NCBI GenBank assembly: GCA_014529385.2
Contig: CM043945.1
Location: forward strand, 2,640,312 to 2,704,311
Length of the DNA stretch: 64,000 bases
Reading direction: 5' to 3'
DNA from: Adiantum capillus-veneris
Taxonomy: Eukaryota; Streptophyta; Polypodiopsida; Polypodiales; Pteridaceae
In this document: piece by piece, positions 55,489-64,000 of the stretch
Numbering within the stretch: the first letter of the stretch is position 1
Layout: the number at the start of each line of letters is the position of its first letter
The notes under the pieces: model-generated
What the model saw: the letters and a program-made list of their open reading frames with translations, nothing else
Told to the model about the DNA's origin: nothing
The model's database searches: none
Program-made: the position numbers and the translations under genes

Positions 55489-56355
55489 CTCCTTTGGCTC
55501 CCTGTCCTCTAGCACGTCACTCTTGAAAGGCCTCAACAGACTCACATGGAAAACATTGTGAGTCTTCCAAGTATTTGGCAACCTCAGTTTGAAGGACTCA
55601 TCATTGATCTTTGCCCGAAATTTCGAAGGGCCCATAGTATCGCATACTTAGCTTTAAGAAAAGCCTCTCTTTACCCTTTCTCTTTCTAAGGCATTCCTTC
55701 TCAAATCAAAGAAGCATCCAATCATTCTTCTCCAGCTGTAGGTTGTGTCGATGCTTGTGTGCTGCCTTCTTAGGCCGTGCTTGAGACTTTTGCAAAGCTT
55801 TCTTATTTCACCTTGGCAAAAGTAGTCTCCAGATCTTGTATGAAACGAGCCTCAAAAATCTTGTCCTTGGTGCACAAAATAGGTGAAACCTTTTTGCCAC
55901 CCTAGACAATCTCAAATGGTGCGAAATGTGAACAATGTTTTAGAGGTATAACGCTTCAGTAAGTTAAAAACCATCGAGTTGGTGATCTCTGGCTATCCAT
56001 TGGTCTCTTGATGAAATGAGAAAGAGAATTTGAGCACAATATGCCCACATTCTCACACATTGCTATCCAAAACGAACTTGTAAATTGGGGGTCTCTATGG
56101 GCACGAGAGACGTAGGCATCCCATGCAATTGAAAGATGTGCGAGACGAATAGATTTGCCTAATGATCGGCCTTCAATGTCTTCATTTGTACAAAATGAGC
56201 CTGTTAGCTGAATCTATCCACAATAGTCCAAATACCATCATGCTCACTTTGAGTCTTGGGAAGATAAATAATAAAGTCAATTGCTATACTCTCCCATGGT
56301 CGATCTGAATTGGTAAAGACTCTAGGAGTCTTGTCACTTCGGGCTTGTCATACTT
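55489..56355 (-). pseudogene. Ty3 integrase, part downstream of the LINE
   Basis: Read leftwards from 56340: PWESIAIDFI with the first catalytic Asp, then DGIWTIVDRFS. A degraded SDRD block follows (here VPIETPN), then a Q-x-x-E-like stretch near 55990. The C-terminal domain ends with FKLRLPNTWKTHNVFHVSLL near 55560-55630. Several stops are present. The N-terminal zinc region lies on the other side of the LINE at 63100-63250. Confidence 0.8.
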
Positions 56356-56810
56356 TTTTTTCCTCGAGAAAAAGATCCTTTTATTAATTAATGAAACTGT
56401 CCATAGGGCTACAACCACCTCTTCTAGAGAGGGCTACAACAATCATAAGGGGGAGACTCCCAATGAAAAAACAACATATGCACAATGAGGCTAAATCAAG
56501 AGATTGGAGGAGGGAAAAGCCACACAGGTGGACGGTAGTGCCATCTGATCACACCCTGGACCATGGCAAAGAAAGGCCCAGGGCGCCAGAGTCGAAGGAA
56601 AGCCTCTCTACGCTCCAGCATGTGGATGGAGCTGCCCTGGAGTCTCTCGAACTATCCTCTGAGAGTATGGACCAGCTCTAGCCAAAGATCTCGAACAGTC
56701 TCTGCTGGTAGTACAGGGCGAGCCTCAAAGATGCGAAAGCAGCGGGCCCGCCAAATGAACCAGAGTGTCAGGCCACAGATGAGATCCCAACACTCCTCTC
56801 TCTCACTGCA

Positions 56811-57878
56811 CTACTCATGTGGAGTAAGCTCTGTAGCAAGCTGGGGTGTAGGTCGACCCCCCGGCATCACTATCATCCTGCTGGTGGAGGACAGCTCAAA
56901 CTGAAGCGTCGGGCCCGTGAGAGTGGACCAAGCAGCTGCCCCCCAAGTGTACTGCCGTGCCGTGGAAAGATCTTGCATCAGCCGAAGGACACGAAGCCAA
57001 ACCTGATGTGCCAATGGACAATCCCAAAGACAATGGCGCTGACTCTCCACAGGATGGTCACAAGGTGCGCATGCTGCCGAGAGACCACTATGTACAAGCC
57101 AGCTCCCAACTGCTGTAGCCTGATGTGCAACCAACCACTGGAACAAAGTGACTCGCCGCGGCTGTCTGGAGTCCCACAACCTCGCCCAAAAAGCTGATAA
57201 AAACTCAGTTGTGAGACCCTCCTCCTGTCAATGAGGTGCTGCAGAAGGACGAGCCTCTCTCCGTGCTGCCAGTATGTGACGTCCTAGACGAACAGTGTAT
57301 TGAAAGAAAGGGACACCTGGGTGGTCGGCTGAGGAGAAAGGGTCCCTCCAAAACCACTCCCTAGGATCCCGCTGCACTCGTGTGAGTGGACAACACTCCC
57401 AAGCCCACAATCTCAAGTGGCCAACAGTCTTAAGAGCTACTGGGTCAAGATCTATGACATAAGTCCTCCCACAGATGCTTACAACACGGATCGTGTGAAA
57501 ACAACACTCTGCCACCTGTGAGGCCTCTATTGAAACATGGTGTAAACGACCCACACCGTGTAGCTCGAAAAACAGGGAGGGGATAGTCTCCGAGCAAGCC
57601 CGAACTGCGATGAGAACCTCCAGTTGTGTGAAGGCTCCCATCCATCTGGGCGCTGCTGACTCGAGAGGCGCGAGCCACTCAGCTGGTACTGCCTCTGTGA
57701 TGTCCTGACACATGCTCTGCACCCCTCTCATGCCCTGAAGCTGGATGCTCTGAAGCTCCTCTGACAAGACTGAAAACTGCAGCCAGTCACCTAAAGTGCA
57801 TGTTGGACCCTCTGCCATGGGACCCCAAGAAACATGAGGCCTACTACCAACCAAGTGGCCTCTCTGAGTGCTAACCAT
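56811..57878 (-). pseudogene. LINE ORF2 C-terminal part with RVT zinc finger
   Basis: The end of the 57878-57228 frame is followed by RRVTLFQWLVAHQ, the zf-RVT region. CAPCDHPVESQRHCLWDCPL gives the C-x2-C...H-C-x3-C cluster near 57030-57080. This domain follows reverse transcriptase in plant L1 elements and is thought to help nucleic-acid binding. Frames are broken near 57200. Confidence 0.8.
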
Positions 57879-58599
57879 GGGGTTCCAAACCAGGGGCTAT
57901 CTCAGGCGCTCCTTCGTGCAAGTAGACTGATGCTACTCTAGGCCTCTTTGCAGCTGCTCCCAGGAACGGAGTAGACTCACAACAAAAACGGTCCTCCAAT
58001 CTCCTGCTTAGGCCAACTCTGCGCATCTCTGTGAAAATCCATTTGGCCGAAGGTCGCCAGGGGCCTCCAGCCGGAGGCACTCTAGCACTAAGCCGTTGAA
58101 GCAAAAACTCCTTCCAGGGTTCCTCCCTTGGAAGTAATCCTCTGACAACAAACTTCCCAACAAGGGATCTACTCTGCTGTGCTGGGTCTATGATTCCCAT
58201 CTCTCCTTGAGAACAAGGAAGAGTGATGACCTACCAGGCCACTTTGGCCCGGGCTATCTGGGTGTCACGTCCTGACCAATGGAAGTTCCTGATCAGCCTC
58301 TCGACCTGGTTGATGCATGAACTCTAAAAGATCCAACAAGAAGTGATGTACCACATAGTAGCCAACAACACTTGGTTGGCCACTACAACTCTGCCAACCA
58401 AAGAAAGTCGTGCGGAGCTCCAATGTAACAACTTTCTCTTTATGGATAGGAGGGGAGCAATTTGCTGCTCCGGAGACAAGTCCAAGCCAATGACAGCCCC
58501 AAGTACCGAAGTGCAGTCCCTGAGGGAATCCATGTGAAACCCTCACCTGGTAGCCAATCAAGCGTAGGAGCACTACCAACCGAGAAAGCCACTGTCTTT

Positions 58600-59700
58600 C
58601 TCTAGTTGATCAATGCGCCTGATGCACAACAAAAGGTCTCAAGAGCTTGCTCACACCTGTAAAGGTTGGCCTCTTGGCCCTCCAAGTACAAGGTTGAGTC
58701 GTCAGCAAACTCAACATCTAGTAGCTCATCTAGCCACGTAGACCAACGTGCTGTGAAACCAAAAACCCGCTCATTGCCTCAGCATAGAACGAAAAGAGGA
58801 AGGGGGCAAGAGGGCAGCCTTGTCTGACCGAATGTGTGAGCATGAAACGATCTCCTCTACCACCTGACAAAAGTACCTAACTGTGTGGCCATCTGTAGAG
58901 AGCTGACACACCTATGATCCAGGCATCTGAGAAGCCCATCTTGCGTAGAGTGCCCTCCAAAAAATCCCAGCCAACTCTATCGTAGGCCTTCTCAAAATCG
59001 AGAAGAAGTATCACCAGATCCTCACCACGGAGGCGCGCGAGGGCAGACGCCTCCCAAAAAGTAAAGATGTTGTCAAAGATACTACGCTCCTTGACAAAAC
59101 GTGTCTGTGTTGCATGTATGATGCTCTCTAGAAGTGGCCGAATCCTCAAACTCAGAGCCTTGACAAGAATTTTGTAGGCTAAGTTGAGGATGGTGATGGG
59201 TCGCCATTGTCGAATCTCATCCAAGGAGCCACCCTCCTTGGGAATGAGGTAGAGCATGCCCTCACTCATGTTGTCAGACATCTCTCCTGTGTGTATGATG
59301 TACTAAAAGCGCTGCAGAGATCTGAGCCAAGCACGTCCCAGTACTCTAAGAAAAAGCTAGGAGTAAGACCATCCTCACCTGGACAGCTACCACGGGGAAG
59401 TGCTCTGAGGGCCGCGTGGAGCTCTTTTAATTGTAGAGGTAGCTCAAGACTCCGGCGCATCTCCTCAGTCACAAGACAAGGCATGTGTGCCCACACCTCT
59501 CTACATGCATCCTGACACTCTGACTGAGGCTCTGTTGACAGCAGGTCACGGTAAAAGTCTGTGGCAACAACACACATATCCTTTGGCTCTGAAGCAACTA
59601 ACCTGTCAGGCCTCCTCAACTGGCTGACCTTGGCATGCGTCTGCCGGGGCCCCACTGTCTCAAAGAAAGCCCCTGTCACTCTGTCACCCACTTGGGTCCA
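58600..59700 (-). pseudogene. LINE ORF2 reverse transcriptase domain
   Basis: The minus strand reads YLIPKEGG, then RPITILNLAYKILVKALS near 59190, FVKERSIFDNI near 59090 and LLLDFEKAYDRVGWDFLEG near 58990, with the motif A catalytic Asp. VRQGCPLAPFLF follows near 58820, and EFADDSTLYL near 58700 gives the Asp pair of motif C. Stops and shifts occur between 58880 and 58600 and near 59280. The upstream linker reaches about 59690. Confidence 0.88.
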
Positions 59701-59856
59701 CTGAGATGCCTGACGATGAAAAGCAAACTCCTAGCGCCTCTCCTCTGTGTTGGCAAGCTCCTGGCGAGCCTGTTGTAACTTCTCCTCCAACCAAGGACTG
59801 TCTGGATGTTGCTCCTGCATCCTCTGCAGGGAAGCAACACCTCGTCGGAGACGCTG

Positions 59857-60920
59857 CTACTCCTCTCTCGTTGTAGCCAGGCGGGCCGTAGATTCCTGGA
59901 GAAATAGCCGACTAAGCTGAGCAAGTCCAGAGGCCACTCTGTCAGCAGGAGAGTCCTGCAAGTCTAATCCCTTTGTCCAAAGAGTCACCACTCGCTCTCT
60001 GAGCGCATAGTCCAGCAAGACCCTCTCAGGGTTGCGAAGCATCGTGCTCCCCCTCCTCTGTCTATTTGTCACTGTGAGGATCACTGGTGCATGGTCCAAA
60101 AAAGAAGTCCTAGGCAGAATGCAAACTGACCCACCCAAGTAACAGAAGTGGTCACTAGTGTAGAAGCGATCTATCTGACTCCTCTCACTCTACGGTCCAA
60201 ACGAGAGAAGGCCAAGCTGTCAGGTGGCCTCACAAAGCTAGAATGCTGCCACATATCTGAAACCTGTAGAGTCATACATAACCTCTCCCAAGCTGCCAAT
60301 TCGACTCCATGCACAATAGTATGGCTACCTTCAATCCTTTCCGAGGGGTCCTCCAACTTGTTGAAGGCACCACAGTGCACCATTGCTCTGCCTACGGCAG
60401 AGACTCTACAATGTGAGCTAAAAACTCGCTCGCCACATTGGGCGCGTAGATGTTTAGGAAGCCCATGAGGCAACCCTGAACCTGCATAGTAATCCACTGA
60501 ACCCTACCTGGCACAATAATCCCTCTGTCCTCTATGATGTGCTGCAAAGAGTCCGCAATAGTCATACATACGCCGCCCTGGATGCCTCCAGGTCCAAATG
60601 CAGCTAACCAAAACGTCTCATAGCAACCACGCAAAATCTGACCACACCGTCGAATGCGTCTCTCACAAAGATGATCCTCCTGTAGCAGAAGAATGTCAAT
60701 CTCACCACCCACAATGCATCTCTGAAGCTCCTGACGCAGCCGACCCCTCTGAAGCTGAATTGGGGCCCTCTTAATTCCTGCACATTCCATGAGATGATCC
60801 TCATGGAGTCAGTGAGAGAAAACAGATGTTGCCGCCATAGCATTCCTGACGCAGCCGACCCCTCTGAAGCTGAAACTAGGGCCCTCTTAATTCGTGCACA
60901 TTCCATGAGATGATCCTCAT
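59857..60920 (-). pseudogene. LINE ORF2 start and APE-type endonuclease
   Basis: ORF2 begins MRIISWNVQELRGPQ at 60920, with a second copy at 60804. After a shift LLLQEDHL gives the catalytic Glu near 60680, NIYAPN lies near 60440, a changed GDFN (CGAFNKLED) near 60370, FSRLDRRV near 60190 and LDHAPVILTV near 60070 as the catalytic Asp-His. The enzyme would nick the target. The GDFN Asp is replaced in the reading I can see. Confidence 0.85.
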
Positions 60921-60960
60921 GGAGTCAGTGAGAGAAAACAGATGCTGCCGCAGCAGCCAA
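60731..60960 (-). repeat. Tandem duplication of about 115 bp at the start of ORF2
   Basis: The block CTGACGCAGCCGACCCCTCT through AACAGATG occurs at 60731 and again at 60846, nearly identical. The repeat includes the ORF2 ATG and shifts the frame, because its length is not a multiple of three. Confidence 0.9.
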
Positions 60961-61701
60961 CCTCGCTATCTTTGAGGCCGGTTTGGATGGGGAGTAATCC
61001 GCATCCAAACGACCTCTAGACAAGCGCAAGAAAAGTGACTGTCCCGCCCAAGCCCAAACCGAGCGTGCAGCCCGAAGGGCTACATCCTCTGTCCAAGAAT
61101 CCTCATGCACAAATACATAACAAGGAGGGCACCGAGTGTCAACAAACAAATGCACCACAATTTGCCTGCAACCTGTTGCATCCGGAGGCGTCACGCTGAA
61201 CTTGGCAAGAGGCCAAAGTGTCTGCACCAGATCTGTCACCCCTAAGTCCCCTGTGTCGGGTGAGAACTCAGTAGCTTGAATCTGGAGCCAGTCAAGGACT
61301 CTGTGCTGGGTCCACTCTGTGAGATCCCTACCACACAACGGAAAGGAGAAACCCACTGCTGTGTCCAGAGCCTCAATGCCTCTAGCTGCAAGAAAGAGGA
61401 CGTGGACTCGAAAGCTAGCCTCCTCCAGGTCAGGAGAAGAGTCACCTAGAAATCGAGTGAAGTTGTAGTCGAAGAGGTCCCAACGTCTGCGAATGTCGAA
61501 GCTAGTCAAACCTCTAGGGACTGCTGCAAAGGGAGAAGTCTGCACCACAAAAGGCAGCCTCAGGTGGGGCTGTCCCTCTCGAGCCACACGGCTCATAGCG
61601 AAAGCACTACCAAGAGAACGCTTCGCGGCAGAAGCATGTCGAGTACCCCGCGTCTTAGGAGGAGTGGAGGAGGGGTCGGGAGATGAGGCTGTGGGCCCCA
61701 T
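60925..61701 (-). CDS. Open 258-residue frame between LINE ORF1 and ORF2
   Basis: The frame from ATG 61701 to 60925 is uninterrupted, an exception in this decayed LINE. It contains FDIRRRWDLFDYNFTRFLGD, RVHVLFLAARGIEALD and QIVVHLFVDTRCPPCYVF. It follows a low-complexity Pro/Ser-rich stretch (61937-61700) after the ORF1 zinc knuckle. I do not recognise the domain. It may be the C-terminal part of ORF1 displaced by a frameshift. No catalytic motif is visible. Confidence 0.5.
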   Translation of the reverse strand: MGPTASSPDPSSTPPKTRGTRHASAAKRSLGSAFAMSRVAREGQPHLRLPFVVQTSPFAAVPRGLTSFDIRRRWDLFDYNFTRFLGDSSPDLEEASFRVHVLFLAARGIEALDTAVGFSFPLCGRDLTEWTQHRVLDWLQIQATEFSPDTGDLGVTDLVQTLWPLAKFSVTPPDATGCRQIVVHLFVDTRCPPCYVFVHEDSWTEDVALRAARSVWAWAGQSLFLRLSRGRLDADYSPSKPASKIARLAAAAASVFSH

Positions 61702-61927
61702 CGGCGAGAGAGGAGGGGCGGGAGGCGAAGGTGGAGGTGGAGGAGGGGGAGGAGGCGGAGGAGGCGGAGCGGCAGCGTCTGAGGAAGCGGTGGTGGAGGA
61801 ACTGAAGTGGACGGGGCCTCCTCAGAACGGTTCCCAATCGGAACCCAGTGCTGCTGAGCTGCAGAAGGTCGGCCACTAGGGGGAGCAGTGGGGCGAGCCT
61901 GTCCCTGTCGAGACGGCAACCAGGCAT

Positions 61928-62760
61928 CTATTGCCAATCGTCAACTGTCTGATCACTGGTCTTTGTCGAGGTACCAGCCTGTGCGTCCTGTGTATCCGAC
62001 TGCTTGGCTTGCTCAGCCTTGGGAGGCTGCGCATGCACTGTGGGTTGAGGTCTCCTGCAAGGACAGGCCGTTGCCAAATGGCCCATCTGCCTGCAAATGA
62101 AACATTGGTCCGGGAGACCCGAATACTCCACACTTTGTTTGATCCATCCCCCACTCACCCGAGGTAGCAATACCACCTTGGGGAGGGAGAGTGTGTCTCG
62201 AACAAGAACCGGCACAGTAGGTAAACCTGCGGCCTTGGCCACATGTGAAGCTGCAGTGCGCGGAGACTCCAGAACTGTCCCGAACATGGAACCAATCCTG
62301 GGGAGAAGAGGGAGGTACTCTCGCCTCAGGCCTGGGAAACAGACCGAAATCGGCAAGTTTGCCTCCTCCTCGAGCACATCTGTAGTAGGGTCAAAACCAT
62401 GATGCCATCGTCGGAAGTAAGCTCAAGCTGCTCGGATGCCGAGCGGGCTCATTGAAATCACCTTGGCCGTCATATCTGTAGACTCGAACTCTACCTGGTA
62501 GTACCCTCTCCCGAGGATGTGGACATCGGTGATCTTGCCCACATCGGAGAGAAAACGGGCCTGTAGTAAATCCCGAACCTCGCCCCGACTGGGCCGAGTG
62601 CCAATGATCTTACAAATAACCGAAGTGGCTTGCAAGCGCTCCACTTCTGCCATCAAGCTCACTTGCTCTTCTGGCGAAGAGCAAGTCGAAGGGTCGGCTC
62701 CGCGGTGTCGGGCGAGGGGGCTTTTGTGGAGTCCCTCTGAGGTGGAGCAGAAGCCGCCAT
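61928..62760 (-). pseudogene. LINE ORF1 (DUF4283-type with zinc knuckle)
   Basis: ATG at 62760 opens MAASAPPQRDSTKAPSPD. A frame change leads into LMAEVERLQATSVICKIIGT, a DUF4283-like region (GYYQVEFES near 62490, then a stop near 62425 and YFRRWHHGFDP). GGWIKQSVEYSGLPDQCFIC follows, with the knuckle CFICRQMGHLATAC (C-x2-C-x4-H-x4-C) near 62070-62110. In plants such ORF1 proteins bind LINE RNA. Two breaks make it a pseudogene. Confidence 0.85.
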
Positions 62761-63099
62761 CCTGTGTTTGTTAATGAATCGAGAAGGGCGTTGGTGACGA
62801 GGCGCTCACAAGGAAGCTGAAAATACAGCCTGTCTGCGAGCTGAGAGCGTGACTCGGAGGGAGGGGGGATAAGGCGGGGCAAATGGAGCGGGGGAAGGGG
62901 GCGTGCACAAGGGGGAAAGGGAGGGGGAAGGGGAGGATGAGGCAGGCAAGGGGCAGCGCGCAGCAGGCAGCGCGCAACGGGCAGCGGGCGAGGCGAGGGA
63001 GGGCAGGGAGAGGCTGCGTGAAGGGGAGAAGGGGGGCTGGGCGACGGCCATGGCGGGCAGCGAGCAGCGAACCGTCTATTCCGCCTGAGGCAAGTTAAT
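62761..63099 (-). other. 5' untranslated region of the LINE
   Basis: GC- and purine-rich leader sequence between the ORF1 ATG and the duplicated target site; no gene is visible. Confidence 0.6.
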
Positions 63100-63430
63100 C
63101 GGGCATGTCATACTTCACTTTTTGACATATCAAACAAGTACGCACAAACTCATCTACATCCTTCTTGAGTTGTGGCCAATAGAAGTATCTCTCAACGCCC
63201 TCAAGTGTCACCTCCATGTGTCACACACAACACGATCCTTCGTATAAAAAACCCTTCATTGAGAGAATAGCCTGACAGCGTCTCCCCACTCTGTTCTCTA
63301 CCAAAAATTGCACAAAAAATCCGGGTCCATAGCATACAGTTCCTGCATTGCGTCAAAATCCTGATGATGCACGGAAGTGACAATGGATATCTGTGGCTTG
63401 TGAGACAATACATCTATCACTATATATTAT
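63100..63430 (-). pseudogene. Ty3 RNase H end and integrase zinc region, upstream of the LINE
   Basis: The minus strand reads a degraded ALSHKP(Q)-like end of RNase H near 63400 and HHQDFDAMQELYAMDPDF near 63340. The integrase zinc region follows, with GVERYFYWPQLKKDVDEFV and TCLICQKVKYD near 63110-63200. It is closely similar to element Q at 37250-37350. It joins the core at 56340 once the LINE is removed. Confidence 0.85.
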
Positions 63431-63479
63431 GTGAAACATGACGGGCACCATGTGCGAATGGAAAAGAACAGACTGAACA

Positions 63480-64000
63480 ACTTTAAGGACTTCAAATAAC
63501 ACTGAACTGAAAGAGATGCACGACACACGAGACGCGGAGTGGCGGAGTTCCACCCCAAGAGAGCAATGGCCCCAAACCTTGGTGCCCCTTTCGTTATTTC
63601 TTTATATTTCTTCAACATGGTACAACTGCCATGGCTCTGCTCTGCAGCTTCCGTGGGTAGACTCCAAGAGCGAGAGCCCATGGGTCATATCTAAAGGTCC
63701 TTGGCCTCTAAAAGCAGTTTACGTGAAAAGCTTCGAGCTCTAACAGAATTTGGTCCCCAAAGCTGCCAGCGCGTTTCATGAAAATCTGTATAGCTGCCAT
63801 GTCATTAGCGTAAAACGCGGGCGTCCGTACATTGCCATGTCATCAGCAATTTAAGCAAGAGAATTTGTGTGTGAAGTTCCTGCTTTATTTTAATGTCTTT
63901 AGGTCACTTGGGCCCCACCGGACGGGGTCCCGTAAGTTGGTGGGAACTCCTCTTTAAAAATAGGCCACTTGACAAGACTTTGCAAGTTGGTAAAACTTCT
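63480..64000 (-). repeat. Antisense LTR of the P/Q family, runs off the window
   Basis: Blocks such as CGGAGTGGCGGAGTTCCACC, GGTGCCCCTTTCG and GGCGTCCGTACATTGCCATG match the antisense LTR at 45.4-45.8 kb. It may be the 5' LTR of the minus-strand Ty3 element to its left, with most of gag-pol deleted between them. The right end lies beyond the window. Confidence 0.65.

Larger units (their letters stand above)
56340..63115 (-). mobile_element. L1-type LINE, near full length, inserted in Ty3 integrase
   Basis: The LINE body 56356-63099 is bracketed by CGGGC(T/A)TGTCATACTT at 56340-56355 and 63100-63115, a 16-bp duplication with one difference. Its A-tail appears as a T run at the left edge. ORF1 lies on the right and ORF2 on the left, all on the minus strand. 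Removing it joins the integrase zinc region directly to the catalytic core. Confidence 0.95.

Noticed and set aside
61493-61937. Gly-rich plus-strand and Pro/Ser-rich minus-strand frames in the LINE
   Set aside because: Compositional frames over a GA/GGA-rich stretch; only the frame at 60925-61701 looks like real protein.

Overview
This window looks like nuclear DNA from a land plant with a large, transposon-rich genome. The evidence is layered Ty3/gypsy chromoviruses, Ty1/copia and L1-type LINE remnants, very long (GA)n/(CT)n tracts, and two recognisable plant sequences: a degraded LHCB6 (CP24) light-harvesting gene and one exon of dihydroneopterin aldolase. CP24 occurs in land plants but is missing from pine-family conifers, so a fern or another non-pine lineage is my guess. 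No rRNA, tRNA or CRISPR was seen.

Layout. 1-2.1 kb: a polypurine tract and a possible LTR. 2.1-7.6 kb: a minus-strand Ty3 element with one 1.69-kb LTR. 7.6-9.7 kb: a minus-strand LINE fragment. 9.7-10.6 kb: a plus-strand Ty3 RT/RNase H fragment. 10.9-13.1 kb: a decayed multi-exon gene of unknown function on the minus strand, with a TATA box. 13.7-15.3 kb: a solo LTR with a perfect target duplication. 15.4-21.2 kb: a zinc-finger/SWIM transposase-like remnant surrounding the LHCB6 copy. 21.5-26.1 kb: mostly simple repeats, including 38 consecutive C, and a possible first exon. 26.1-32.8 kb: Ty3 and possible copia debris with two head-to-head gag regions.

30.9-44.7 kb is the best resolved nest. 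An outer chromovirus (P) is split by a second one (Q, 33076-42506). Q carries two solo LTRs of a third family (H), and one H copy carries a 432-bp hAT-like element. Target-site duplications support each layer. 44.7-51.2 kb holds inverted LTRs, a chromodomain remnant, and a coding-poor LTR pair (G) with another H copy inside. 53.12-53.31 kb is the aldolase exon, with simple repeats close on both sides. 53.8-55.5 kb is a copia gag with its LTR. 55.5-64 kb is a minus-strand Ty3 integrase split by a 6.7-kb LINE that has a 16-bp target duplication.

Almost every mobile open reading frame is broken by stops, deletions or insertions. The only segment I would treat as part of a functional host gene is the aldolase exon. 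The rest is best read as a history of insertions.
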